NCBI GenBank assembly: GCA_021292165.1
Contig: CM037877.1
Coordinates: 111,995,289 to 112,059,288, forward strand
Direction of reading: 5' to 3'
Source of the DNA: Shinisaurus crocodilurus
Taxonomy: Eukaryota > Chordata > Lepidosauria > Squamata > Shinisauridae
DNA length: 64,000 nt
The notes below the pieces were generated by a model. The model was not told where the DNA came from. It saw nothing but the letters and a program-made list of their open reading frames with translations, and made no database searches. The position numbers were made by a program, and so were the translations under genes. Positions 30,318-41,849 of the stretch are shown piece after piece (within the stretch, counting starts at the first letter, position 1; each line of letters starts with the position of its first letter).

Positions 30318-30660
30318 AGTTTAGTCACTCATCATGACAGTTCCCATAGCCACGGCCCCAAGGAGAGTCCAAAATTGCAGGTAGCTGTGTTGATCCATAT
30401 CAGGGCTCTCCAACCTTGGGTCCCCAAACGTTGCTGGGCTACAGCTCCCAGAATCCCTTGCCATTAGCCATGCTGGCTGGGTATGCTGGGAGCTGTAGGC
30501 CAGCAACATCTGGGGACCCAAGGTTGGAGAGCCCTGATCCATATCAACAAACCAGTTCTAGCAGTTTTCATCTCCACTAAGAGCAGGTCTTTTGTAAAGC
30601 TCATGGGTCTCAGTTGCCCACTCAAGACCAAGCCACCCCAAAATACTTTACATTACAAGG
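30318..30660 (+). repeat. Unidentified dispersed repeat Y, copy 1 (split by a MITE)
   Basis: ATCATGACAGTTCCCATAGC, GTAGCTGTGTTGATCCATAT, CAACAAACCAGTTCTAGCAG and AGCTCATGGGTCTCAGTTGC match the reverse complement of 44312-44520. The palindromic MITE at 30401-30536 is inserted in it with perfect TSDs, so Y is older than that insertion. Confidence 0.7.
30401..30536. mobile_element. Palindromic MITE, variant of family P
   Basis: Arms CAGGGCTCTCCAACCTTGGG and CCCAAGGTTGGAGAGCCCTG. Perfect TSDs ATCCATAT at 30393-30400 and 30537-30544. The inner part (GCTGGGCTACAGCTCCCAGA) differs from the main P subfamily. 136 bp. Confidence 0.93.
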
Positions 30661-32100
30661 AACAGGGAATTCCGAGGGGGCGCAGGTGATGTCAATGTCC
30701 CTGCTAATAAAAAAAAGTGCCAGTGCTGTATCCCTGCAAGTCCTGGCTCCCTTACACCATGGCTAGCACCATGCAACTAGTTCCAGAATGCTCTTCTGGA
30801 ACTGCTGCTGTTGCTACATAACCACTTGGTTGTTGGGTCTCCCTTCCTCGTTCACATTTAGCCTTCCTTGGAGGCTTTCGCACTCTCTGCCACCAGCGGA
30901 GATGCTCATCTATTAGCACAGCTCTGCCCCAAACATCAGATTAAGAACAAGAACTGGAAATGTGAGTGTTGGCTAGAAAGAAGTAATTGATGTGCATAAA
31001 ATATTCACGCCCATTTTTTTCCTGGAGTTCTGGCCACCCTGTGCTTGCAAAGCATTAACATGTGAGTCAGCTCAAAGACCCATTTTTAGGGGTATTATAT
31101 AATTCATCTCCCATTACCCAAGCTGTAGGCATGCATCAATTCAAGGTCCTTTAGAATCTGCTGTAGTGGAATAAACAAGTCTACCCAAATTGTATCACAT
31201 CATGAATCCTCCCCTCGCATGCAAAATGGTGTGATTTTTATTTATTTTTTTTGGTCACTCAAATGCTTGTTAGATTTCCCCATTCTGTGTTTGTCTGTCA
31301 CCCTGATAGAAATTCTTGCTGCTTCCCTATGGGTAGCATCTGCTTCTTCTTTTGTTTTGAGTCAATAGACAGACTGTGTATATTTTTGCCAAGAGCCCAA
31401 AGGGGCTCTCTTTCTCCCTTAACAATTGTTTCCTATCTTAGGGTGTGGTTGGCATATAGAACAGCTGAAATGAATAATACTTCCCATTTGTGCCAAGAAA
31501 GAAGCCTGTGTGTGTGTCTGCTCTAGAGTAGAATATGCCATATTCAAAAGTCCTGGGCGTTGGCTTATTCTTGGCTCCACTGATTAATCCAGGAGCATCG
31601 TTTAGAGAAACTGGGGGATGCTCCCTTGTGTTTCAAATCCCATGTGATTACTCCTCAGGAGCACCTATTTTTTGGTCAAACCTACTTAGACCATATATTG
31701 CTTTTATACAGTTGGCCTATAATGGCTCCCACCAAAGAATTCTGAGAACTGTAGTTTGGTGAGGGTGATGAGAAGTCAGATCTACTGTTCTCCTGGCACC
31801 TGGGGAGAGGGAATGACCATAAAGCAGCTGTCCCCAACATACCATGCTGGCTGGGGATGGCGGGAGTTGTAGTCCAACACATCTGGAGGGCAACGGGTTG
31901 GGGAAGGCTGCTCTAAAGTGTGTGATGAAGATATATGCCAGAGAGAGAGAGAAAGAACATGAGAAGGAACTATATATAAGGCTAAAGAAAAATTTAAAAA
32001 TGGGCCTCCTGTAGCAGGTAGGGTTAAAAAGGATCTGAGGTTGAAGATGAACCACCCAGAGAGCTTTTGCTGTCGGGCAGTATAGAAATGAAATGCATTA
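30661..32100. other. No gene; minor MITE fragments
   Basis: A TCTGAGAACTGTAGTTTGGT motif (31741-31760) and a foldback at 31825-31915 (CTGTCCCCAAC ... GTTGGGGAAGGC) are fragments of common MITEs. At about 32040-32095 ACCACCCAGAGAGC and GGGCAGTATAGAAATGAAAT are a LINE/SINE tail. Nothing else is recognised. Confidence 0.5.
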
Positions 32101-32193
32101 TACTGCAATCCTGTGCATGCATACTCATCAGTAAGAACCATTGAGTTCAATTGAATTTACTCCCAGGCAAGTTAAGTGTGTATCCAATTGTGG
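32101..32193. mobile_element. Short palindromic MITE (same type as 1624-1711)
   Basis: CTGCAATCCTGTGCATGC...CAGTAAGAACCATTGAG and the inverted TTTACTCCCAGGCAAG...GTGTATCCAATTGTGG. Diverged. Confidence 0.6.
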
Positions 32194-32785
32194 CCCAAAT
32201 CAATCAAACAAAATCAATTCAGTCTTGCAGCCTAACACATAATCTTGCCACCCAACACCTTCTGCCACTTCAGCTTATTTTGAAAGACTCAGTATGTGTC
32301 TTTCACCCTTAGCTTGCCTTCATAGCTATGGGTAAAAAGTCTCTTCTACCAAGTTTGAACTTATCTGCCTTGCACATGCTCACTTCCATCAGTTTTATAT
32401 AAATAAGAATCCATTCCTCTGCCTAAATTTGCATATTTTTAATCATCTGAAAGGTTAGCCTTTCCATATTCTTTTGCTCAGAAGTCCCACATTTGTATTA
32501 TCATAAAAAAATGCTGTTAGCAGTGTTTGACCTTCACGCTTAATGTCACACCAAAGAGCAGAACCTATTTAGGTAACTCCCCCCCTCCAAAAAAGCCCCA
32601 TCCAACCCCACACACATACCCCAAAGATTCTTCATGGCTAATAATACCCTTATAATAATGCTGTAATGATGCAGAAAATAGCACCAGAGAACACGCAGCC
32701 AGGGATTAATGGATTAGTAGAGAAGAAACTCAAAGATTCTGAGGCAGCTGAGGAGAGGAAAAGGAGGAGATGTGTGGCTTGCAGG

Positions 32786-33105
32786 TAGGGTGCCCATTGC
32801 CAAAAAGAGGAACTGCATCACCAGAAAAGTGGCAGTTTGCATTCCACTTGTATATGCTGATGTAGATTCAAATTTAGAAAGAATTACTATTACTTAAATA
32901 GAAATACAATACATCTTACCACCGCAGGGAAGCCTGTGGCCAGGTAACCTGTGTGCCTTCTGCCCTGGTGCTAACTCTTGCTGGACAGCTTCAAGACCCC
33001 TGCTCTGCTCTCCTTTCTGAGGGTTCTTTGTCTTTAAACTGGACTTGACCCAGACAGCCCTTCAAATAGAGGACTGTCCTCTGTAAAGTAGGACACATGG
33101 CCACC
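32786..33105 (+). mobile_element. MITE family W copy
   Basis: Shares with 56466-56783 the order TTTGCAT..., AATTTAGAAAGAATTACTAT, AATAGAAATACAATACATC, GTGTGCCTTCTG, GACAGCCCTTCA, GGACTGTCCTCTGTAAAG and the end GGACACATGGCCACC. Non-coding. Diverged relatives are at 35940, 37385 and 14522. Confidence 0.7.
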
Positions 33106-33228
33106 AATAATGGACCCCCACTCCAATGGGAGGCCAGAAAGCCATCTCGAGAGTAGACTTCCTTCCACAGTGCCCTGTTTTTAACCTATGAAATATTGAA
33201 AGGCCGCACCATTGAATTGGTCCTAGGA

Positions 33229-33366
33229 CAGTGTTCTCCAACCTTGGGTCCCCAGATGTTTTTGGCCTACAACTCCTAGCATGCCCCAGCCAGCATAGAT
33301 GGGAGTTGGGGCATGCTGGGAGTTGTAGGCCAAAAACATCTGGGGACCCAAGGTTGGAGAACACTG
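33229..33366. mobile_element. Palindromic MITE family P, copy 3
   Basis: Arms CAGTGTTCTCCAACCTTGGG and its complement. TSDs TCCTAGGA (33221-33228) and TCCTAGAA (33367-33374), 7 of 8 identical. 138 bp with a slightly enlarged centre. Confidence 0.93.
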
Positions 33367-33374
33367 TCCTAGAA

Positions 33375-35566
33375 GAACACTACAAGCCCATGTAACAGCT
33401 TCAGCAATGGCTGGATATATCCCCATCTTCCCTACTTAGTGAGCAGGCAGGCTGTGGCATTCTGCACTAGGGAAATTGTGCTGAAAGGCAGCCCCATTTA
33501 AAAACATATTAAAATGATTGATCCAAGGGATCAGCAACCACATGGATTATAGCCAGGGCTACATGTGTGCCCACTTCCTTGGGAGTGCCAGCAAAGCACA
33601 GAATGCAAGATTGGACGTAGAATTTAACTTCCTGAAAATCTCAGCCATCACAAAACCAAAAAAAAAAGGTTTCTAGTCTTTACCACTGTGAAGATGTGTT
33701 TGAAAGTGTGGGGGCAATGAGTCTGCTGAAATCTCGAAAGGCAGAGGAGAGGCTGAGAAAGATTTTCAAGGGTGGGGCTTCACGGACTTGCATAATTCTG
33801 CCCCCTCCTCATGACTAGTAAACCCAGAGTATGTTCTGCAAAACAGTACAAAAATTAAGTATTATGCAAACTAAGCAAAACTATGCAAATTTATACACAC
33901 AGAATCCAGCTTTTTTCTTAGCACAGAACTTAGGCTGCCTGGCCACATAATCTTTAGTGCAGAGTACACACACACAGTCCTAATTATAGCGGGGGGGGGG
34001 GGGTTCACCTATTTGAGCCAAACTATGCACTTGGCTGCAGCTGTAGCTCGACTTCAGGAACTGCAGTATTGGGAGAAAGAAAGGAAAAGAGCTGAAATAT
34101 CATTTCTCCATCAATCTAATTTTATACAGACTAGAGATAGCAGATGATCACAAGCACCTGCCACTCAGAAATTTCACTGAGATTTCAAAAGCATTTGGTT
34201 ATGCCCAGAGCCTTATTCATGTTTTGTTTTTGTTTTTTAAAAAGAGGGCCCTCCAATTTGTTTATAGATTTAGAGTAGTTAAAAGAAAGAAAGGGGGTAG
34301 GTTGCCCGGAGCAAAGCAAGTTCCGGATGCTTCCCACACACTATGTTGAATGCATTATTCTATAACTTCAGAGAATGTGATGCACCAGAAATAAGGCTTT
34401 CCCATGTTATTATTTGCTGTTGTACAGAAGGGACCAAATGGCTTTGGAACTGGGAAGGGAGATGGAAAAGGATCTCCCTTTTCCATGTATGTCCAGTCAA
34501 CATACATTATTGGATACACTCATTTGGAACCTCTGTTCCTGACCCTACAAATTGCACATGTTCAAACTGAAACAGTATTGATTTGATGCAGATAGGAACC
34601 GAAGTGCAGCCAGTCCAGGGTACATTTATCTTGCATAAAGCTGATCTTGCATAAAGTTGATGGAGAGACACACCTAGATCAGCACTTGGGGTGGGGTGTG
34701 GGAGGTTGTGTGCTATGCCTTCCCCCTTCGCTCTCTCATGCACTCCCCCAATGCATATTTCATTCATACCAGCACATTCCATTTTTATATGTACACACCA
34801 TTTGCATATGGCACTCTGATATGGTGATCATCACTTTGATAGTGCTGCCTATTCTAGAATGGCCAGATGCAAAAGAGAGCAGGGCTCCTGCACCTTTAAC
34901 AGTTGTGCAGAAGAGGGAATTTCAGCAGGTGTAGTTTGTCATGCAAGCCACCACCTCCTGAATTCTATACACCAATTAAAGGTGCAAGAATCCTGCCCTC
35001 TTTTACATCTGGCCTACTCCTTCTCTGCTGAACTCCTTTTCACCAATAGGACACAGTGTTGTGTGTGTGTATCAGTCTCATGAGGGGGGAAATGGTTAAA
35101 TTTTTGAACAGCTTGGAATCTTCACAAACATCCCATAGGGCCTTGGCAGCTGAGGCAATGGCTAGGGAGGGGGGCTGATTCTGATCAATGGAAGACAGTG
35201 GTTGCACACCTGAGAACAACAGAGGTCTCAAACCTGAAGCTTTTTTAATTGGGTTTCTCTCATTGTGGGGCAAATTGGCAAGACCACAATCCCGCCCCAC
35301 CCGCTGTCCCCACAGATCTATGTTTCTCAGTCTTTAGTTGGGATACCTTCATTCATATCTCTGTGAATACTATAAGTTTCCTAACCAGTCATCCACATCC
35401 AGATCTGACTTCACAAATAGATATTCAGATGTCAGTTGGTTGGGGGAGGGGGAGAGTTTCTCCCATGCCATACCCTCTTGGTTGATGCTCCTCCTTACCC
35501 CAGCAGTGAGGGCTCCAAAGCAGATTTTACAGGGTACATTTCCTTAGCAGGAAATGACATTGTTGA
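33375..35566. other. No gene or clear repeat
   Basis: Contains a poly-G run at about 33991-34004 and a (TG) run near 35061. The reading frames are short. Nothing recognisable was found on either strand. Confidence 0.4.
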
Positions 35567-35574
35567 CCTGTAAC

Positions 35575-35777
35575 CAGTGGAGGCGGGTGGCTTCTATGTC
35601 AGTGGGGCAGCATATCCACTCCAGGCTGTAGTCTGAACTTTAAAGGAGCTATCCATGGTTCTGAACCCTATCCCCAAAATTAGGTTCAGTGCCATGGACC
35701 ACTCCTTTGAAGTTCAGACTGCAACCCGGGGGGGGGATACACTGCCCCATTGATGTTGGAGCCACCAGCCTCCACTG
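35575..35777. mobile_element. hAT-type MITE family C, copy 2
   Basis: Starts CAGTGGAGGCGGGTGGCTTC and ends GCCACCAGCCTCCACTG. Perfect TSDs CCTGTAAC at 35567-35574 and 35778-35785. Inner inverted arms around TGGTTCTGAACCCTATCCCC. 203 bp, non-coding. Confidence 0.95.
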
Positions 35778-35785
35778 CCTGTAAC

Positions 35786-38235
35786 TTTTTAAGGGCCAGG
35801 CTAGATGGAATGTTAATTGTGTGAATGCAAGAAATGCACACATATTTTTTTTAAATGTAAGCAGCAGCTTCAGGGATGATGAGCAGCAGCAGGACCGCAG
35901 GGCAGGGGCATTGCTAAGCACTTAAAAGATTTGGGGGGCCAGGTCCATAGGATACAAATTTGGATACAATACGCATATGCTAATTTACACATCTAGATGC
36001 GAAATTTATAACTAATTTCTAGGATTTATTTACAATTCACAGAAGGCAAAGCCAGCCAATTCATTTCTCATTCAAATCACCTCAAATAAAATAAATTCTT
36101 TGATTAATTTGCACCCCACCCCCCAAATCATCCCAAAATCAGTAGTTCCTCTTAAATTACAATTAATTTGCAATGGTGTAGGGGGGGGGAATGGGCAAAA
36201 AAAGAGTGTTTTTGTCATGAATATTTCACATACACACACACACACCTAATAATGGCAAAGTTTGCACCAAAATGAAGTTTCAATATTTTTTTTTACACAG
36301 TTCTAATCCAAAAGCACTCTGTGTTGGGGGGTGTTGCAGCATGTGGCCAGGGCTAATCCTTCTGTCCAGAGCTGCAATCCCCCTTGGAAAACATTCCTCC
36401 CAGGGCAATAAGCTAAGGAAAAACCTTCCATTGGCACCAAAATCCAGAGGGTGGAGAGGGAGAGTTTAACCCTTTCCCTTCCTCTGTAGTGCTACCAAAA
36501 ATGCCCCCCCCCCCCCGGATGAAGCTGATATTTACATCGGCAGGGAAGCCTTCATTGGCACCAATGGAGGCCTCCCTCCAAATGCAAACAGCAGCTTCAG
36601 GGAGGCAATTTCCATCAGCACCCCGACAGGGGTGTAAAGGGTTAAGCATCCTCTCCTGTGGCCCTGTTGCTGCTCAGGCCCCCTGCAGCTGCTATTTCCT
36701 CCTCCTCCTTTTTAACCCTGCTTGTTCATTACATCCCTGCAATTAACATCACATTTAGTTTGGCACTTATTCACCAATGTACAGGCCAGGCATGAGTTAC
36801 AGGGGCACAGATGCACACACACTGGCAGGCAATGCTCGTCCTCCAAACATCAGACCGCCCACCTTCCAACTGCCTGCACCTTTCACTTCTTGTTGCAGCA
36901 GTGTAAAGCAAACCCTGTTTATCTTTGATCCTGGCAGGAAAGCCATTCAAAGGCAAATTCTAGATTTTTGAAGCTAGGGACTGAATGTGGACCAGTGGGT
37001 GCCATTAAATGCACAGCAATCAACACTAAAATAAATAAATAAATTTAAAAAAGCAACTTGTGAAATGCATAAAGTTGATAAAAGCTAAAAGAAAAGGTAA
37101 ATCTGATTCAGTGATCCTTTTGAGCACTCTCGGCTAGTCTTTTCACAGCTGGGTCCTGGATATTAAATTTTCATTTTTTGGAAACTCATAGAGGCTTCTG
37201 ATATGAGCGCTGCTGGCATCCCAGAATACGAGAGAAGAACATGGCAAATAGAATTAAGTATTTAAGCATGAAGATCTTTCATATATATCTCAGACCCTGA
37301 TTCAGTGCTTTGGAAAATAGCCCAGTTTTAAAGCAAAATAGCCCTTTCCCCTAGTGCTGCTGCTAGGATAGCCACTTAATCATCACCCAAAAAAGAGGGA
37401 CCAAAAGAGGGCACTGATTTGCATAAATTTCACATATGCTAATTTCTATGTAAAGATGCATGTGAAGAAAAGCATATGGTGTTTCCCGTGTCCTTCCTCA
37501 CCAAACACATGTAAACAAGTATAATCCCAGCCGGAGGCTGAGGATCTCCTGTGAATGTACATAGTTTCTCCTGGGAGCCCTGTGTCGCCTCAGAGTCTGC
37601 GCCGTATTCGCATGCAAATGTCCACCACAAGCACTCTAGGTACGGTCAGGAAGTCACCCTTCTGACACCTAGGAGCTGTCACCCCCCCTCATACCTGGCA
37701 CGGATGAATTAATCATGATTGGCCAGGAAATAGTTGGGCTATCAAAGGGAGGGGAGGGAGAAAATCGACGGTCAGCCATGACTTCTGGGTTTTGTTGTTG
37801 TTCTGGATGTGAAGGAGCGTGGAGCAGGGGGCTGTTGCTGAGGCAAGTCCCAAGAAGAACAATCCCCAAGCTAACCTGTAAGTGCCTGGGTACTTTAGCC
37901 TGAGATCTAGTTTTGTTATTTTGTAGCTCTGACTGTGTGCAACGAAGTACTGTACATCTCTTTCTGTCAATTTCACTTCCCTTATCTCCCCATTAAATTT
38001 GTAACTGACTAACCCAAAATAAACTTTTCTCTGCCAGTTCAGTGCTAAATCCAGTGTCTGAAACCCCGGGCTGGGTTCAGAGTGAGGTGGTTTGGAGATG
38101 ACAGACTCAAGGCTGGCGATTTGTAGCTTTTGATCTCTCACCCATAATCAGAGGACTGGTCGTAGTCCTTCGCAATGCAAATTTAGAAATTATTAGAACT
38201 TAAATATTATTAGATATTTTATTAAATTATTAGAA
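35786..38235. other. No gene; diverged W fragments and a possible LTR
   Basis: Diverged family W fragments lie at about 35940-36040 and 37385-37460 (CATATGCTAATTT words). A (CA)n run is at about 36229. From about 37660 to 38150 the sequence has an LTR-like look: it begins TGTCACCCCCCCTCATACC, and near the end has CCAAAATAAACTTTTCTCTG, like a polyadenylation signal, but neither TG/CA ends nor a TSD can be fixed. The rest is featureless. Confidence 0.4.
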
Positions 38236-38657
38236 CTCAGCCGGGAGCCGCCTTGCCCCACCTGCAGCTGCTTGGAAGGGGACTATAAAGACCAGGCCCC
38301 AGCTGACCCGGGCATCTCCTCACCACCACTGCCGGGGAGAAGAGCAAGCCAGGCAGGTGGGTCCAGCTCTGCTGCTGCTGCCGCCGCCTGTGCGAGGCCA
38401 GCCCACCCCACCGCACCTGTGGGACTGCTGCCTGCCCCCTGCAGGCCCGGGCTCAGCCGGGAGCCGCCTTGCCCCACCTGCAGCTGCTTGGAAGGGGACT
38501 ATAAAGACCAGGCCCCAGCTGACCCGGGCATCTCCTCACCACCACTGCCGGGGAGAAGAGCAAGCCAGGCAGGTGGGTCCAGCTCTGCTGCTGCTGCCGC
38601 CGCCTGTGCGAGGCCAGCCCACCCCACCGCACCTGTGGGCCCATAAAGACCAGGCCC
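38236..38657 (+). promoter_or_regulatory. Tandem 5' monomers of the L2-like LINE with TATA-like boxes
   Basis: Unit 1 (38236-38451) and unit 2 (38452-38639) both start CTCAGCCGGGAGCCGCCTTG and each carries TATAAAGACCAGGCCCC (38284 and 38500). A third, truncated unit retains CATAAAGACCAGGCCCC at about 38642. GC- and CpG-rich. Tandem promoter monomers are known from rodent L1; their promoter role here is inferred from the TATAAAG box and position. Confidence 0.75.
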
Positions 38658-39011
38658 CTTTGGGGGAGCCACTTCGGGGGTGGCACGAGGGCGAGGGCCT
38701 GTCCCCCTGCTGTTGGGGATATAGGTGGGGCTGGGAGTTTTAAAGAGGCCCTTCCTTTTTGAAGGGTTGGGGCTTTTTAGGGGTTGATTTTAGGGGTGGG
38801 TCTCCCGCCTGACTGGCGGAAGCGAGGGGGCATGTGTCTCTCCAGGGAGATAGTGGGGGGAGTTCTGGGGGGCAAACGGTACCAACGTTGAGCGGCAGGC
38901 GCTGGCAGAGTGCTAGGGGCAGGCCACGCCGAGTAAGGGGAACAAGGGATCGATGCTTAATATCTATCCCTTGTTCCGGGCCTGCCCAGAGCCAAGGGAT
39001 AACTGGGGGAT

Positions 39012-41849
39012 GTGTTGCTCCTCCCCCCACCCTGCGTTTGCTGTTGTGCAATGCCAGGTCCGTTTTCCCAAAAAACATCTCTCATCCATGACTTGATCAT
39101 GGATGAGGGTGCGGACCTGGCATGTGTTACGGAAACCTGGCTGGACGAGGCCGCTGCTCCAACTCTGGCGGCCTTGTGTCCGGCCGGTTTCTCGTATGCC
39201 CAGCAGCCAAGGGTTGGGGGACGGGGAGGGGGAGTGGCTGTTATCTACCGGGAGTCCTTGGTCCTCACCAGACTCCCTCTCCAGGAGACCAAGTTTATTG
39301 AGTGCATGTACTGGAGGTTGGGTCCAAAGGGCAGCCTGGGGATTCTGCTCGTGTACCGTCCACCCCGCTGCATGACAGACTCCCTGGCCGAGGTGCTGGA
39401 GGTGGTCTCCGATGTGCGTGTGTTGTCCCCCAGGCTAGTTGTGCTGGGGGACTTCAACGTGCATTCGGGGGCTTCCCTCACTGGGGCACCTCGGGACTTT
39501 ATGGAGACCATGGCTTCCTGGGAGCTGCACCCTGTATTAACTGGACCTACCCATGTAGCCGGTCATGCATTGGTTTTTGTTTCCGGAGAGGGGGGAAATG
39601 ATCTGGAGATCGGGGGTATATCCACCACCCCCTTGTCATGGTCAGATCACTATCTGGTGGGGCTGGATTTCTCGGTGCCACAACCCCTCTGCAGGGGTGA
39701 GGGACCTATTAGAATGGTCCGCCCCAGGCGTCTTATGGATCCGGATGGATTCCTGAACGCGCTTGGGGAATTGGAGCACACAAACGGTAGCTCGGTCGAG
39801 ACCCTGGTGGATGACTGGAATGCTGCAATCACCAGGGCATTAGACCGAGTTGCCCCGAAGCGCCCTCTTCGCCTAAACAGAGCTCGCGCGGCGCCATGGT
39901 TCACTCCGTCGCTGCGAGCTCTGAAACAAGAGGTGAGAAGGCTAGAGCGCCGATGGCGAAATTCCCGCTCCGAAGACAATCGAACACGGGTTAGAGCTGC
40001 ATCTTCAGCCTACCGGGTGGCGGTGAAGGCAGCAAAAAAGAATTTCTATGCTGCCTCCATTGCGTCTGCAGAGTGCTGCCCCAGGAGGCTGTTCCAAGTG
40101 GTCCGGAGTCTGGTCGGTCCAGTCGCTCCGGACCCACTGGAACAGTCAAAAGCCTCCTGTGAGGCTTTAGCGAATCACTTCGCAGATAAAATCGATCGGA
40201 TTAGGAGTGGGATATCGTACGTCGTGGACACAGGGAGTGAGCGGGAGGAGGCCAATGGCAGACCGGTTTTGTGGGATCAGTTTCGGCTTCTTCCTTCTGA
40301 TGAAGTGGACAAGGTGCTTTCATCGGTGAGGCCAACCACCTGCTTGTTTGACCCTTGCCCATCCTGGCTCATCATGAGCTGCAGGGAGAGACTGGGTGAG
40401 GGGATCAAGGCGGTGGTGAATGCCTCCCTCGAGGAGGGAGTGATGCCATCAGCCCTCAAGAAGGCAGTAATAAGACCGCTTCTAAAGAAGCCCTCCTTGG
40501 ATCCCCAGGATTTAAACAACTTTCGCCCAGTCTCCAATTTACCATTTCTGGGCAAGGTGATCGAGCGGGTGGTGGGTGCTCAGTTGAAGGCACACTTGGA
40601 TGAAGCCGATTATTTGGATCCGTGCCAGTCGGGCTTCAGGTCTGGACATGGGACGGAGACGGCCTTGGTCGCCTTGGTGGATGATATGAGGAGGGCTTTG
40701 GATAGGGGCGAATGCTCCTTTCTAGTCCTCCTCGATCTCTCAGCGGCTTTTGATACCGTTGACCACGGTATCCTCCTGGACCGTCTGGAGAGGTTGGGCT
40801 TGGGAAGCACTGTATTGCAGTGGTTCCGGTCCTTCCTCTCTGGAAGGTACCAGAGGGTAGTTCTCGGGGAGGAGGCTTCGGACCCTCGGCTGCTCACTTG
40901 TGGAGTGCCGCAGGGTTCCATCCTCTCCCCGATGTTATTCAACATCTACCTCAAGCCGCTGGGAGCTATCATCAGGAGGTTTGGGGTGCGATGTCATCAG
41001 TATGCGGATGACACGCAGCTCTACCTCTGTTTTAAGTCCTCACCGAGGTTGGCCGTTGAGACCCTGTCCAAGTGCCTGGAGTCAGTGGCTGGCTGGATGG
41101 GAAGGAACATGCTGAAACTGAACCCCGACAAGACCGAGGTACTTCTGGTGGGGGACAAGGGAAGGTTAGGGGATGTTGACCTGGTGCTGAATGGGGTACA
41201 TCTACCCCTGAAGGACCAGGTCCGCAGCTTGGGGGTCATTCTAGACCCCCAGCTGTCCATGGAGGCTCAGGTGGCAGCTGTGAGCCGGGCGGCGCTGTAT
41301 CAACTCCATCTGATACGGCAGCTGCGCCCCTACCTTCCTAATCACCTGCTCCCATCAGTGGTTCATGCCTTGGTCTCCTCTCGCCTAGACTACTGTAATG
41401 CGCTCTACGTGGGGTTACCCTTGAAGACGGTCCGGAAGCTTCAGCTGGTACAGAACGCGGCGGCTCGCCTGATTAAGGGCAGCCGCCGGCGTGATCACAT
41501 CACACCAGTGCTTAATGAGTTGCACTGGCTACCAGTTGCTTGCCGAGCCGAATTCAAGGTGTTGGTTTTGACCTTTAAAACCCTACACGGCTCCGGCCCA
41601 GCTTATCTCAAGGAGCGCCTCCAGCAACATCAAGTAGGCCGCTCAACAAGGTCTGCCACGGACGGCCTTCTCCTTATCCCATCAGCCAGAGCAGCCAGGC
41701 TGGTGGGGACTAGGAAGAGGGCCTTCTCTGTGGCGGCCCCCACATTATGGAACTCCCTCCCTAGTGACCTTCGCCATGCCCCCTCCGTGATGAGCTTCCG
41801 CCGTGCATTAAAAACATGGCTGTTCAGGCGGGAATATGGGGTGGGTTAG
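39012..41849 (+). CDS. L2-like LINE ORF2: endonuclease and reverse transcriptase
   Basis: 945 open codons. Endonuclease motifs: VTETWLDE (about residue 37), VLGDFNVHS (about 144) and SDHYLVGLDF (about 210). Reverse transcriptase: NNFRPVSNLPFLGKVIERVV, LDLSAAFDTVDHG (about 574), GVPQGSILSPMLFNIYLKPL and YADDTQLY (catalytic DD, about 663). The C-terminal domain ends LWNSLPSDLRHAPSVMSFRR and FRREYGVG. The first ~20 residues from the ATG at 39012 look out of frame: the neighbouring frame reads LRLLLCNARSVFPK, the usual start of the endonuclease, and meets this one at CCCAAAAAAC (about 39067-39076). A one-base slip there is the only lesion I can see. The protein would perform target-primed reverse transcription of its own RNA and possibly of Sauria-type SINEs. 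Confidence 0.9.
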   Translation: MLLLPPPCVCCCAMPGPFSQKTSLIHDLIMDEGADLACVTETWLDEAAAPTLAALCPAGFSYAQQPRVGGRGGGVAVIYRESLVLTRLPLQETKFIECMYWRLGPKGSLGILLVYRPPRCMTDSLAEVLEVVSDVRVLSPRLVVLGDFNVHSGASLTGAPRDFMETMASWELHPVLTGPTHVAGHALVFVSGEGGNDLEIGGISTTPLSWSDHYLVGLDFSVPQPLCRGEGPIRMVRPRRLMDPDGFLNALGELEHTNGSSVETLVDDWNAAITRALDRVAPKRPLRLNRARAAPWFTPSLRALKQEVRRLERRWRNSRSEDNRTRVRAASSAYRVAVKAAKKNFYAASIASAECCPRRLFQVVRSLVGPVAPDPLEQSKASCEALANHFADKIDRIRSGISYVVDTGSEREEANGRPVLWDQFRLLPSDEVDKVLSSVRPTTCLFDPCPSWLIMSCRERLGEGIKAVVNASLEEGVMPSALKKAVIRPLLKKPSLDPQDLNNFRPVSNLPFLGKVIERVVGAQLKAHLDEADYLDPCQSGFRSGHGTETALVALVDDMRRALDRGECSFLVLLDLSAAFDTVDHGILLDRLERLGLGSTVLQWFRSFLSGRYQRVVLGEEASDPRLLTCGVPQGSILSPMLFNIYLKPLGAIIRRFGVRCHQYADDTQLYLCFKSSPRLAVETLSKCLESVAGWMGRNMLKLNPDKTEVLLVGDKGRLGDVDLVLNGVHLPLKDQVRSLGVILDPQLSMEAQVAAVSRAALYQLHLIRQLRPYLPNHLLPSVVHALVSSRLDYCNALYVGLPLKTVRKLQLVQNAAARLIKGSRRRDHITPVLNELHWLPVACRAEFKVLVLTFKTLHGSGPAYLKERLQQHQVGRSTRSATDGLLLIPSARAARLVGTRKRAFSVAAPTLWNSLPSDLRHAPSVMSFRRALKTWLFRREYGVG

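Noticed and set aside
37713..38141. 142-codon minus-strand frame
   Set aside because: No recognisable domain; overlaps an LTR-like region and is not supported by a start context or neighbours.
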